NCBI RefSeq assembly: GCF_030687145.1
Contig: NZ_CP117460.1
Coordinates: 1,054,001 to 1,118,000, forward strand
Origin: Pseudomonas sp. FP1742
GTDB lineage: Bacteria > Pseudomonadota > Gammaproteobacteria > Pseudomonadales > Pseudomonadaceae
Reading direction: 5' to 3'
Length of the DNA stretch: 64,000 nt
Part shown: piece after piece, positions 46,895 to 55,509 of the stretch
Position numbering within the stretch: the first letter of the stretch is position 1
How the letters are laid out: the number at the start of each line of letters is the position of its first letter
Notes under the pieces: generated by a model
Database searches by the model: none
Told to the model about the DNA's origin: nothing
The model's input: the letters and a program-made list of their open reading frames with translations, nothing else
Program-made: the position numbers and the translations under genes

Positions 46895-47869
46895 TTACTT
46901 TCGCCAGACCTGTGGGTTCACCAGATCCTGCGGCCGCTCACCCAACAAGGCGCTGCGCAAATTGGTCAATGCGCGGTTGGCCATGGCCTCGCGGGTTTCA
47001 TGGGTGGCTGACCCGATGTGCGGCAACGTCACCGCGTTTTTCAGCTGGAACAGCGGCGATTCGGCCAGCGGTTCTTTTTCGTAAACGTCCAGCCCGGCGC
47101 CACGAATGCGGTTGTTTTGCAGTGCTTCGATCAGCGCCGGTTCGTCCACCACCGGGCCACGGGCGATGTTCACCAGAATGGCGCTCGGCTTCATCAGCGC
47201 CAGTTCGCGGTGGCTGATCAAGTGCCTGGTTTTTTCGCTGAGCGGCACCACCAGGCAGACGAAATCGGCTTCGGCCAGCAGTTGATCCAGGCTACGGAAC
47301 TGCGCACCGAGCTCCTGCTCCAGTGCAGTCTTGCGGCTGTTGCCGCTGTAGATGATTGGCATGTTGAAGCCCAGCCGACCACGACGGGCGATGGCCGCGC
47401 CGATGTTGCCCATGCCGACTATCCCTAAGGTTTTGCCATGCACATCGCTGCCGAACAACGGTGCGCCGACGGTGGCTTGCCATTGGCCGGCCTTGGTCCA
47501 GGCGTCCAGCTCGGCGACGCGGCGGGCGCTGCTCATGAGCAAGGCGAAGGCCAGGTCGGCGGTGCTTTCGGTGAGGACGTCGGGGGTGTTGGTGAGCATG
47601 ATCCCACGTTCGTTGAAGTAGGCGAGGTCATAGTTGTCGTAGCCCACCGAGACGCTGGAGACCACTTCCAGTTTGCTGGCGTTTTCCAGCTGCGCGCGAC
47701 CGAGCTTGCGGCCAACGCCGATCAGGCCGTGGGCGTGGGGCAGGGCTTCGTTGAACTGGGCGGCGATGTCGCCGTTTTTCGGGTTCGGCACAATCACATC
47801 GAAATCCTGTTGCAGGCGTTCGATCATGGGCGGGGTGATGCGGCTGAAGGCGAGGACGGTTTTTTTCAT
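46895..47869 (-). CDS. 2-ketoaldonate / glyoxylate-hydroxypyruvate reductase (GhrB/TkrA type)
   Basis: A 324-residue D-2-hydroxyacid dehydrogenase. NAD(P)-binding GIVGMGNIGAAIARR (about 149-163) is followed by the phosphate-selecting YSGNSRK, then the catalytic Arg in VNIARGPVVDEPAL, Glu in GLDVYEKEPL and His in LPHIGSATHETRE. It reduces 2-ketogluconate, hydroxypyruvate or glyoxylate; which is uncertain without context (no kgu genes adjacent). Confidence 0.9.
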   Translation of the reverse strand: MKKTVLAFSRITPPMIERLQQDFDVIVPNPKNGDIAAQFNEALPHAHGLIGVGRKLGRAQLENASKLEVVSSVSVGYDNYDLAYFNERGIMLTNTPDVLTESTADLAFALLMSSARRVAELDAWTKAGQWQATVGAPLFGSDVHGKTLGIVGMGNIGAAIARRGRLGFNMPIIYSGNSRKTALEQELGAQFRSLDQLLAEADFVCLVVPLSEKTRHLISHRELALMKPSAILVNIARGPVVDEPALIEALQNNRIRGAGLDVYEKEPLAESPLFQLKNAVTLPHIGSATHETREAMANRALTNLRSALLGERPQDLVNPQVWRK

Positions 47870-47960
47870 TGGAGAGGGGCTCGTCGGGCGTGGAGATTGC
47901 CAAGCAAGCTAACATTCTTCGCGGGTTAGGTGCGAGTGCCTGCGGATGTACGCCGTCTAA

Positions 47961-48051
47961 CTGTGGGAGCGGGCTTGCTCGCGAAAGCGATTTCACATTC
48001 AACATCAATGTTGCCTGACCCACCGCTTTCGCGAGCAAGCCCGCTCCCACA
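47961..48051. repeat. REPIN 5
   Basis: CTGTGGGAGCGGGCTTGCTC and its mirror GAGCAAGCCCGCTCCCACA around a spacer with CACATTCAACATCAATGTTG. It ends 6 bases before the stop codon of the DUF6124 gene. Confidence 0.88.
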
Positions 48052-48056
48052 ATGGA

Positions 48057-48431
48057 TCAGCTGTGTGGCGCGGGCTTCGGCACGTCGACGTTATCCAGCA
48101 CCCGGTTCACCGCCAGCTCGGCCAGCATGATGACTTGCTGAATCGCCAGGATCGTGTGCCGCTGCGGGGCGTCGACATAGGCTGCGATGTCGCTGGTCAT
48201 GACGCTGGCCGAGGCCAGTGATTCGCAGACATGGGCCAGCAGGCTTTCGTTATCCATGTCCGGCGCGACCATGAACATCCTGCTGGGTTTGCGGCCTTCG
48301 GTTTTTTTGGGCGGTGGCTTGAGGTAGTGGTCGAGCGCCCGTTCGGCGGCGTCGTGGAGCTTTTTCGAATCGGGGGATTCGTAGGGGGAAGTGTCGTCCG
48401 CCTGAGGCGGATTCGGTGTTACTTTAAACAT
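48057..48431 (-). CDS. DUF6124 family protein
   Basis: A 124-residue protein of a small Pseudomonas family: MFKVTPNPPQADDTSPYESP, then LHDAAERALDHYLKPPP and a C-terminal helical part with LLAHVCESLASASVMTSDIA and HTILAIQQVIMLAELAVNRV. No known function. The ATG at 48431 is used because AAGGA lies 7-11 bases upstream. The mRNA leader is long and highly structured, and this ribosome-binding site can be paired. Confidence 0.82.
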   Translation of the reverse strand: MFKVTPNPPQADDTSPYESPDSKKLHDAAERALDHYLKPPPKKTEGRKPSRMFMVAPDMDNESLLAHVCESLASASVMTSDIAAYVDAPQRHTILAIQQVIMLAELAVNRVLDNVDVPKPAPHS

Positions 48432-48600
48432 GGCAAAGATCCTTAAAGTTGAGGAGCTGCCACTTTTTCGTTTTCCAGACAAAAGGGTGGCAGCTGTACG
48501 CGGACTGGAAAAACCGGTTAAGGATCAAACCCGGCAGACCCGAAGGTCTCCCACGTACAGCCGCCATAACTGTGGCGCTACAAAAGCGCCGCATTATGTC
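48432..48600 (-). promoter_or_regulatory. Structured 5' leader with anti-Shine-Dalgarno, candidate riboregulator
   Basis: Complementary segments, written on the mRNA (minus) strand. (a) CTGTACG (48560-48554) with CGTACAG (48500-48494). (b) AGACC-TTCG-GGTCT, a UUCG tetraloop hairpin (48549-48536). (c) GATCCTTAA (48526-48518) with TTAAGGATC (48446-48438), the latter holding the ribosome-binding site. (d) TTTTCCAG (48512-48505) with CTGGAAAA (48478-48471). (e) AGCTGCCAC (48495-48487) with GTGGCAGCT (48463-48455). Stems a and c cross, as do d and e, so alternative folds or pseudoknots are expected. A -10-like CATAAT is at 48598-48593. Confidence 0.6.
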
Positions 48601-48750
48601 ATTTGCTTTGATCCTATACTTCGGGTTTTCCAGGCCCGATCGCTGAATGGCCAGCGACGGTTAAAGCCTATCCACCCCACTTCCGACGGACAACCGTCAA
48701 AACTTGTCGGAAACATCCCCAAAAAACATCGCGTCTGTAGGACCGTGAAA

Positions 48751-49719
48751 TCAGTTCGCCAGCCGAGCCCCACCCAAACTCCCACTCAACTCATACGCCG
48801 CCAATTCCGCCTGATGCGCCGCCAGAATCTCCGGCAACGACCCGCGCAAGTACTCGACCCAGGTCTTGATCTTCGCATCCAGGTACTGCCGCGACGGGTA
48901 AATCGCATACAGATTCAATTCCTGCGACCGATACTTCGGCATCACCCGCACCAGCGTACCGTTGCGCAGCCCTTCAATTGCCGCATACACCGGCAATACG
49001 CCAACACCCATGCCGCTGGTGATCGCCGTCTTCATCGCATCAGCGGAGTTCACCAAAAACGGCGAGCTGTTGATGGTGACCATTTCCTGGCCTTCGGGGC
49101 CATCGAAAGCCCACTTTTCCAGTGGGATTACCGGGCTCACCAGGCGCAGGCACATGTGGTTGAGCAAATCGCTGGGCTTCTGCGCGCAGCCGTTGGCTTT
49201 TACATAGGCGGGCGATGCGCAAACGATGCTGTAGGTGATGCCCAAACGCTGGGAGACGAAGCCCGAGTCGGGCAGTTCGCTGGCGAGCACGATGGACACG
49301 TCGTAGCCCTCATCGAGTAAATCCGGCACGCGGTTGGCCATGGTCAGGTCGAAGGTCACGTCGGGGTGGGTCTTGCGGTAGCGGGCGATGGCGTCGATCA
49401 CGAAGTGCTGACCGATGCCGGTCATGGTGTGCACTTTGAGTTGCCCGGCCGGGCGCGCGTGAGCATCGCTGGCTTCGGCTTCGGCTTCTTCGACATAGGC
49501 CAGGATCTGCTCGCAGCGCAACAGATAGCGCTTGCCGGCCTCAGTCAGGGCGATGCGGCGAGTGGTGCGGTTGAGCAGGCGGGTTTGCAGGTGGGCTTCC
49601 AGGTTGGAGACCGCGCGCGAGACGTTGGCCGTGGTGGTGTCCAGTTGTACGGCGGCGGCGGTGAAGCTGCCGGCCTCGGCCACGTAACTGAAGGCGCGCA
49701 TGTTTTGCAAAGTGTCCAT
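48751..49719 (-). CDS. LysR-family regulator (AaeR-like), divergent from the efflux operon
   Basis: A 322-residue LTTR: N-terminal MDTLQNMRAFSYVAEAGSFT, helix-turn-helix DTTTANVSRAVSNLEAHLQTRLLNRTTR, and effector domain from about 92 (GQLKVHTMTGIGQHFVIDAI). Its position divergent from the NodT/FUSC/DUF1656/HlyD operon matches AaeR-type control of aromatic-acid efflux (inference). Confidence 0.9.
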   Translation of the reverse strand: MDTLQNMRAFSYVAEAGSFTAAAVQLDTTTANVSRAVSNLEAHLQTRLLNRTTRRIALTEAGKRYLLRCEQILAYVEEAEAEASDAHARPAGQLKVHTMTGIGQHFVIDAIARYRKTHPDVTFDLTMANRVPDLLDEGYDVSIVLASELPDSGFVSQRLGITYSIVCASPAYVKANGCAQKPSDLLNHMCLRLVSPVIPLEKWAFDGPEGQEMVTINSSPFLVNSADAMKTAITSGMGVGVLPVYAAIEGLRNGTLVRVMPKYRSQELNLYAIYPSRQYLDAKIKTWVEYLRGSLPEILAAHQAELAAYELSGSLGGARLAN

Positions 49720-49898
49720 GGGGTGCTCTCTTGACGAATGGCAAATTGTGACACGAAGTTTCAGAGACTGAGACCCCGACCAAGGGATTATCTCGTTAAC
49801 GGTAACAAAGATTCACAAGAATCCCGGCTTATCGCCAACAAAGCCCATCCTTAGAATTGCCCCGTTCTACACCTCCCTATTTTCAGGAAATCGCAGCA

Positions 49899-51410
49899 GT
49901 GCCGCGTCGCATCAACAGAGCGCTCAGAACGCTCAGTGTTTTGGCTTTAACCGTGACCATCAGCGGCTGCATCGGAACCGGAGGTATTGCCCCACAGGGC
50001 AAGGCGCTGGAGGCCAATTCATTGGCCACCGACGAAGCCATCCAGAGCGCCGTTCAGGATGCTCACTGGCCCACCGCCCAATGGTGGCAAGCCTACGGCG
50101 ATCCGCAACTGAACCGCTGGATCGCTCTCGCCCTGCAAGACAGCCCGAACATGGCCATGGCCGCCGCCCGAGTGCGTCAGGCCCGGTCCATGGCGGGTAT
50201 TGCCGAGTCAGCCGAGTCGTTGCAAATCAACGGCCAATCGACCCTCAAGCGCCATAACTGGCCGACCGATCAGTTCTACGGCCCCGGTGAGTTGGCCAAC
50301 ACCACCACCTGGGACAACAATGCCGCGCTGGGCTTCAGCTATGCCCTCGACCTCTGGGGCCGCGAAAGCAATGCCACCGAGCGCGCCGTGGACATGGCGC
50401 ATATGAGTGTCGCCGAAGCGCGGCAGGCCCAGCTCGAATTGCAGAACAACATCGTGCGCACCTACATCGAACTGTCGTTGCATTACGCGCAACGGGACAT
50501 CGTCGCGGCGACCTTGAAGCAGCAACAGCAAATCCTCGACCTGGCGCAAAAACGCCTGGACGGTGGCATCGGCACCCATTTCGAAGTCAGCCAGGCCGAA
50601 ACGCCGCTACCGGAGACCCATCGCCAACTCGATGCGCTGGACGAAGAAATCGCCCTCAGCCGTAACCAGCTTGCGGCCTTGGCGGGTAAGGGGCCGGGGG
50701 AGGGCGCGCAGTTGCAACGGCCGACACTGTCGTTGGGGGCGGCGCTGAAGTTACCGTCGTCGCTGCCGGCGCAATTGCTCGGTCAACGCCCGGACGTGGT
50801 TGCCAGTCGCTGGCAAGTGGCAGCCCAGGCGCGGGGCATCGATGTCGCGCACGCCGGTTTCTACCCCAACGTCGATCTGGTCGGCAGCCTCGGCTACATG
50901 GCCACCGGCGGTGGTGCACTGGAGTTCTTGACCGGCAAGAAACTCAATTACAGCGTCGGCCCGGCCATCTCGCTGCCGATTTTCGACGGCGGCCGCTTGC
51001 GTGCGCAGCTGGGTGAAGCCTCGGCCGGTTATGACATTGCCGTGGCCAAATACAACCAGACGCTGGTCAACGCGCTGAAGAACATCTCCGACCAGTTGAT
51101 CCGCCGCGAGTCGATGGACAAGCAGCAAACGTTCGCCGCCGAATCGGTGGCCACGGCGCAGAAGACTTACGACATCGCGATGATCGCCTATCAACGTGGG
51201 CTCACCGATTACCTCAACGTACTCAATGCGCAGACCTTGCTGTTCAAGCAACAGCAAGTGCAGCAGCAGGTTCAGGCTGCGCGGTTGAGTGCGCATGCCG
51301 AGCTGGTGACCGCGCTCGGCGGCGGCCTCGGTGCGGGCGACGACGTACCGAAAGACAGCCAGACCGCCGTACCGAAAACCCCGGCTCTTCTTAAGAGCTT
51401 CTCGAATTGA
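49899..51410 (+). CDS. NodT-family outer-membrane factor lipoprotein
   Basis: A 503-residue OMF protein. Lipoprotein signal with lipobox TISGC (Cys at about residue 24) after VPRRINRALRTLSVLALTV. Two outer-membrane efflux repeats follow: WWQAYGDPQLNRWIALAL, PNMAMAAARVRQAR, and second repeat QLLGQRPDVVASRWQVAAQA with GRLRAQLGEA. It forms the outer-membrane channel of the pump encoded downstream. The start is GTG at 49899 with AGGA upstream; a TTG at 49857 is in frame but lengthens the signal peptide unusually. Confidence 0.9.
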   Translation: MPRRINRALRTLSVLALTVTISGCIGTGGIAPQGKALEANSLATDEAIQSAVQDAHWPTAQWWQAYGDPQLNRWIALALQDSPNMAMAAARVRQARSMAGIAESAESLQINGQSTLKRHNWPTDQFYGPGELANTTTWDNNAALGFSYALDLWGRESNATERAVDMAHMSVAEARQAQLELQNNIVRTYIELSLHYAQRDIVAATLKQQQQILDLAQKRLDGGIGTHFEVSQAETPLPETHRQLDALDEEIALSRNQLAALAGKGPGEGAQLQRPTLSLGAALKLPSSLPAQLLGQRPDVVASRWQVAAQARGIDVAHAGFYPNVDLVGSLGYMATGGGALEFLTGKKLNYSVGPAISLPIFDGGRLRAQLGEASAGYDIAVAKYNQTLVNALKNISDQLIRRESMDKQQTFAAESVATAQKTYDIAMIAYQRGLTDYLNVLNAQTLLFKQQQVQQQVQAARLSAHAELVTALGGGLGAGDDVPKDSQTAVPKTPALLKSFSN

Positions 51411-51418
51411 TCACAAAA

Positions 51419-51512
51419 CCTGTGGGAGCGGGCTTGCTCGCGAAAGCGGTGTGTCAGGCGGCATTCGCATTGACTGACACTCCGTCTTCGCGAGCAAGCC
51501 CGCTCCCACAGG
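51419..51512. repeat. REPIN 6, inside the efflux operon
   Basis: CCTGTGGGAGCGGGCTTGCT and its mirror around CGGCATTCGCATTGACTGACAC. It sits between the OMF and FUSC genes, which are transcribed in the same direction. Confidence 0.88.
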
Positions 51513-51557
51513 ATCCGAGTACTCGCCGCATACCCCTCGACCAATGAGCACGATTTC

Positions 51558-53750
51558 ATGACTCCCTTGCCCGCACCTTTGCGCTGGCTGTACTCCCTTG
51601 AATGGCGCCGGGTTTTATTCGACTGGGCACGTAGCGACGGCGTGACCTGGGTCTACATTTTCAAGGTGCTGTTCGCGGCGTTCCTGACCCTGTGGCTGGC
51701 CATGCGCCTGGAGCTGCCGCAGCCGCGCACGGCGATGATCACCGTGTTCATTGTCATGCAACCGCAAAGCGGCCAGGTGTTCGCCAAGAGTTTCTATCGT
51801 TTCCTCGGCACGTTGGCCGGGTCGGCGGTGATGGTCGCGCTGATTGCCTGGTTCGCGCAGAACACGGAGCTGTTCCTCGGCTCGCTGGCGATCTGGGTCG
51901 GCCTCTGCACGGCTGGCGCGGCGCGTTGTCGCAACTTTCGTGCCTACGGATTTGTGCTCGCCGGTTACACCGCGGCGATGGTCGGGTTGCCTGCTCTGGC
52001 GCATCCGGACGGCGCATTCATGGCGGCGGTCTGGCGGGTGCTGGAAATATCCCTGGGGATTCTCTGCTCGACGCTGGTCAGCGCCGCGATCCTGCCGCAA
52101 ACCGCCAGCGCCGCGATGCGCAATGCGTTGTATCAGCGCTTCGGTGTGTTCGCGTTATTCGTCACCGACGGCTTGCGCGGCCGGAGCAAACGAGAGGCAT
52201 TCGAAGCCAGCAACGTGCGCTTCATTGCCGAGGCGGTGGGCCTGGAAGGGCTGCGCAGTATCACGGTGTTCGAAGACCCGCACATGCGTCGGCGTAACGG
52301 GCGGCTCAGTCGCTTGAACAGCGAATTCATGGGCATCACCACGCGCTTCAATGCCCTGCATCAGTTGCTCGAGCGCCTGCGCAGCAGCGGCGCCGATCAG
52401 GTTGTCGCGGCGATCAAACCGGGCTTGCAGGACCTGGCCGAAGTGCTCGACGGTTTCAGCGGCCGTGCCCTGACCAGCCCTGACGCTGCGCGCCTGGCCG
52501 CCGCGCTCGCCCATTACAAAGAAGGTTTGCCCGCGCGAGTCCGCAGCCTGCGGGCGACCTTTCAGGAGAGTGGTCCGAGCGACGCCGAGCAACTGGATTT
52601 TCATACCGCGTATGAGCTGCTCTATCGCTTCGTTGACGACCTGCACAGTTATGCACAGACCCACGCGTCACTCGCCGATCACCGTCACGAACGGGAGCGT
52701 TGGGACGAGCCCTTCACCCCGCAAACCAACTGGCTGGCCTCGGCTGCGTCAGGGATTCGCGCCTCGTTCATCCTTGTGGTACTTGGCAGTTATTGGGTGG
52801 CCACGGCATGGCCGAGCGGGGCGACCATGACCCTGATCGCTGCCGCCACCGTCGGCCTGTCAGCGGCGACACCGAACCCCAAGCGCATGGCATTTCAGAT
52901 GGCCTGCGGGACATTGCTCGGGGCGCTGGTCGGCTTCGTCGAGATGTTTTTCATCTTCCCCTGGATCGATGGTTTTCCGTTGCTCTGCGTGATGCTCGCG
53001 CCGGTGATCGTGCTCGGGTCGTTCCTGACGTCGCGTCCGCAATACGCCGGGGTTGGCCTGGGGTTGCTGATCTTCTTCAGCACCGGTTCGGTGCCGGACA
53101 ACCTCACGGTCTACAACCCTTACGCCTTCATCAACGATTACATCGCCATGATCATGGGCATGTTGGTGTGCGCGGCGGCCGGGGCGATCATTCTGCCGCC
53201 CAACAGCCGCTGGCTGTGGCGGCGGCTGGAGCAGGATCTGCGCGGGCAAGTGGTGTACGCCATCAGCGGCAAGCTCAAAGGGCTGGCGTCGAGTTTCGAA
53301 AGCCGCACGCGGGACTTGCTGCATCAGGCCTACGGCCTCGCAGTGGGGCAGCCGCAGGTGCAACGGGACTTGTTGCGCTGGATGTTGGTGGTGCTGGAAG
53401 TCGGCCACGCGATTATCGAACTGCGCAAGGAACAAGCGATTTTGCCGGTGCACCCGGCGTACGCCGAATCCCAGCCGTGGCGTCAGTCCATCCGGGTGAT
53501 GGGGCGTTCATTGGTGCGGCTGTTTCTGCAACCGGGCCAGAGCAATCTGGAGCGGGCGCTGGTTGCCGTCGACCACGCGATCGCTCGCGTGCAGGCCACC
53601 GACGAACCCTTTGCGCCGCACTTTGATACCTCCGCATTACGCCGGGTGAAGAGTTACCTGCATTTCATCCGCACCTCGTTGCTCGACCCGCAATCGCCGC
53701 TGGCATCGATCGCCACTGGCAAGCCCCAAGGACTTGAACATGCCTCGTGA
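51558..53750 (+). CDS. FUSC-family aromatic-acid efflux protein (AaeB-like)
   Basis: A 730-residue inner-membrane transporter. Two sets of about five helices (about 25-180 and 405-545) are separated by a cytoplasmic helical region, the FUSC/AaeB layout. Motifs include RLELPQPRTAMITVFIVMQPQSGQVFAKSFYR and WPSGATMTLIAAATVGLSAATPNPKRMAFQMA. It exports p-hydroxybenzoate-like aromatic acids with the HlyD-type adaptor downstream. The stop overlaps the start of the DUF1656 gene. Confidence 0.92.
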   Translation: MTPLPAPLRWLYSLEWRRVLFDWARSDGVTWVYIFKVLFAAFLTLWLAMRLELPQPRTAMITVFIVMQPQSGQVFAKSFYRFLGTLAGSAVMVALIAWFAQNTELFLGSLAIWVGLCTAGAARCRNFRAYGFVLAGYTAAMVGLPALAHPDGAFMAAVWRVLEISLGILCSTLVSAAILPQTASAAMRNALYQRFGVFALFVTDGLRGRSKREAFEASNVRFIAEAVGLEGLRSITVFEDPHMRRRNGRLSRLNSEFMGITTRFNALHQLLERLRSSGADQVVAAIKPGLQDLAEVLDGFSGRALTSPDAARLAAALAHYKEGLPARVRSLRATFQESGPSDAEQLDFHTAYELLYRFVDDLHSYAQTHASLADHRHERERWDEPFTPQTNWLASAASGIRASFILVVLGSYWVATAWPSGATMTLIAAATVGLSAATPNPKRMAFQMACGTLLGALVGFVEMFFIFPWIDGFPLLCVMLAPVIVLGSFLTSRPQYAGVGLGLLIFFSTGSVPDNLTVYNPYAFINDYIAMIMGMLVCAAAGAIILPPNSRWLWRRLEQDLRGQVVYAISGKLKGLASSFESRTRDLLHQAYGLAVGQPQVQRDLLRWMLVVLEVGHAIIELRKEQAILPVHPAYAESQPWRQSIRVMGRSLVRLFLQPGQSNLERALVAVDHAIARVQATDEPFAPHFDTSALRRVKSYLHFIRTSLLDPQSPLASIATGKPQGLEHAS

Positions 53751-53940
53751 AATCGCCTTCCACGGCGTGTATATGCCGACCATGACCCTGATGTTTTTCA
53801 TTGCGGCGGCGCTGGCCTGGGCGCTTGACCGGTTCCTGTCCGGGTTCGATCTGTACCGCTTCTTCTGGCACCCGGCGCTGCTGCGCCTGAGCCTGTTTAC
53901 CTGTCTGTTCGGCGCGCTGGCGCTGACTGTCTACCGTTGA
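53740..53940 (+). CDS. DUF1656 small membrane protein (AaeX-like)
   Basis: A 66-residue protein with two hydrophobic helices: MPREIAFHGVYMPTMTLMFF then LSLFTCLFGALALTVYR. DUF1656/AaeX proteins always sit between FUSC and HlyD genes of this pump; role unknown. The ATG at 53740 overlaps the FUSC stop by 11 bases, implying translational coupling. Confidence 0.9.
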   Translation: MPREIAFHGVYMPTMTLMFFIAAALAWALDRFLSGFDLYRFFWHPALLRLSLFTCLFGALALTVYR

Positions 53941-53965
53941 CTCTCTATCACTGAAGAAGGCCCTG

Positions 53966-54829
53966 ATGAAAAAGCTTTTCAGCCTGCTCGCGACCCTGCT
54001 GGTGCTGGCCCTTGCCCTGTGGATCGGCCGGACCTTGTGGGTGCACTACATGAACACGCCGTGGACCCGTGACGGCCGGGTGCGCGCCGACATCATCAAT
54101 GTCGCCGCCGACGTCACCGGCGAAGTCGTGGACGTGCCGGTACGCGACAACCAGCTTGTGAAGAAGGGCGATCTGCTGATGCGCATCGACCCCGAGCACT
54201 ACCGCATCGCGGTGAAGCAGGCGCAGAGCCTGGTGGCGTCGCGCAAGGCGACGTGGGAGATGCGCAAGGTCAACGCCCATCGCCGCGCCGACCTCGACAA
54301 TCTGGTGATCTCCAGGGAAAACCGCGATGACGCCACCAACATCGCTGACTCGGCCCTGGCCGATTACCAGCACGCCCAGGCGCAACTGGACGCCGCGGAA
54401 CTGAACCTGCAACGCACGGAAGTGCGGGCGGCGGTGGACGGCTACGTCACCAACCTCAACGTCCATCGCGGCGACTATGCGCGTATCGGCGAAGCGAAAA
54501 TGGCCGTGGTCGATATGAACTCGTTCTGGGTGTATGGCTTCTTCGAAGAAACCAAACTGCCCCATGTGCGCGTAGGGGATAAGGCCGACATGCAATTGAT
54601 GAGCGGCGAAGTGCTCAAGGGGCATGTGGAAAGTATTTCTCGCGGTATCTACGACCGCGATAACCCGGAGAGTCGCGAGCTGATTGCCGATGTGAACCCG
54701 ACCTTTAACTGGGTGCGCCTGGCGCAGCGGGTGCCGGTAAGGATTCACATTGATGAAGTGCCGGAGGGGGTGCTGTTGGCGGCGGGGATCACCTGTACCG
54801 TTGTGGTGAAGCAGGTGGTTGAGGAGTAA
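53966..54829 (+). CDS. HlyD-family periplasmic adaptor (AaeA-like)
   Basis: A 287-residue membrane-fusion protein: N-terminal anchor helix LFSLLATLLVLALALWIGRTLW, biotinyl-lipoyl-like domain with TPWTRDGRVRADIINVAADV and GEVVDVPVRDNQLVKKGDLL, helical hairpin (about 85-145), then AAVDGYVTNLNVHRGDYARIGE. It joins the FUSC transporter to the NodT-type channel. Last gene of the efflux operon; a REPIN follows. Confidence 0.93.
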   Translation: MKKLFSLLATLLVLALALWIGRTLWVHYMNTPWTRDGRVRADIINVAADVTGEVVDVPVRDNQLVKKGDLLMRIDPEHYRIAVKQAQSLVASRKATWEMRKVNAHRRADLDNLVISRENRDDATNIADSALADYQHAQAQLDAAELNLQRTEVRAAVDGYVTNLNVHRGDYARIGEAKMAVVDMNSFWVYGFFEETKLPHVRVGDKADMQLMSGEVLKGHVESISRGIYDRDNPESRELIADVNPTFNWVRLAQRVPVRIHIDEVPEGVLLAAGITCTVVVKQVVEE

Positions 54830-54848
54830 CTGACAGACCGAGTGGCCT

Positions 54849-54945
54849 GCTTCGCGAGCAAGCCCGCTCCCACATTCGATCTTCAGTGAACACAAACTAT
54901 GTGCACAAAGCAGATCAAGTGTGGGAGCGGGCTTGCTCGCGAAGC
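54849..54945. repeat. REPIN 7
   Basis: GCTTCGCGAGCAAGCCCGCT and its mirror with a roughly 50-base spacer containing CTTCAGTGAACACAAACTAT; arms point outward compared with the other copies. Lies between convergent genes. Confidence 0.85.
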
Positions 54946-54958
54946 AGGCGACTCGCTC

Positions 54959-55357
54959 TCACTCCTTGCAAAACGTCTCATGCAAATGCCGCCAAACCAC
55001 CTTGCCATCGGCCTGTTTCTCAAACACCACCGAGGACCGGCGATCAGAATGCAGCCCTGTCGCATCGGTCTGCTGCTCGCGATAACTCACCACTGCGCCA
55101 CCGTCATACAGCGCGATACCTCGCAACTCGCTGAGCTCGATCCTGAAGCCGAGCTTCTTGCCGCCCGCCAGCAGGAACAACTCATTCAACGCCTCGAAAT
55201 CCAGCACCCGGCCCAACGGCGAGACCATGGAAAACTGCGGCGAAAAGCGCGTCAGCAATTGCTCGAGTTCGGCCTGGTTTCGCTCCTCGGCCAACCATTG
55301 TTCGATGGCTATGTGGGCCTGGATCACTTCGTCAAAGTATTCGGTGAAGTCGGTCAT
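54959..55357 (-). CDS. NTF2-like / DUF4440 family protein
   Basis: A 132-residue protein of the SnoaL/NTF2 cone-shaped fold: N-terminal helices (EYFDEVIQAHIAIEQWLAEE, LEQLLTRFSPQFSMVSPLG), then strands ending VVFEKQADGKVVWRHLHETF. Function unknown; the family includes enzymes and ligand-binding proteins. It lies between two REPINs. Confidence 0.8.
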   Translation of the reverse strand: MTDFTEYFDEVIQAHIAIEQWLAEERNQAELEQLLTRFSPQFSMVSPLGRVLDFEALNELFLLAGGKKLGFRIELSELRGIALYDGGAVVSYREQQTDATGLHSDRRSSVVFEKQADGKVVWRHLHETFCKE

Positions 55358-55397
55358 GTTGCTGCTTCCAGAAATTTTTGCAGAGATAGTTCAGACG

Positions 55398-55496
55398 CCT
55401 TCGCGAGCAAGCCCGCTCCCACATTAGATCTTCAGTGAACCCCAAATATGTATGTACGAAGGAGATCCAATGTGGGAGCGGGCTTGCTCGCGAAGG
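55398..55496. repeat. REPIN 8
   Basis: CCTTCGCGAGCAAGCCCGCT and its mirror with an approximately 50-base spacer like that of REPIN 7 (CTTCAGTGAAC shared). REPINs 7 and 8 bracket the DUF4440 gene. Confidence 0.85.
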
Positions 55497-55509
55497 GGGC
55501 GCCTCGGTC

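Noticed and set aside
54849..55496. CRISPR-like appearance of repeated palindromes
   Set aside because: The repeats are dispersed REPIN pairs in inverted orientation with no regular spacers and no cas genes.
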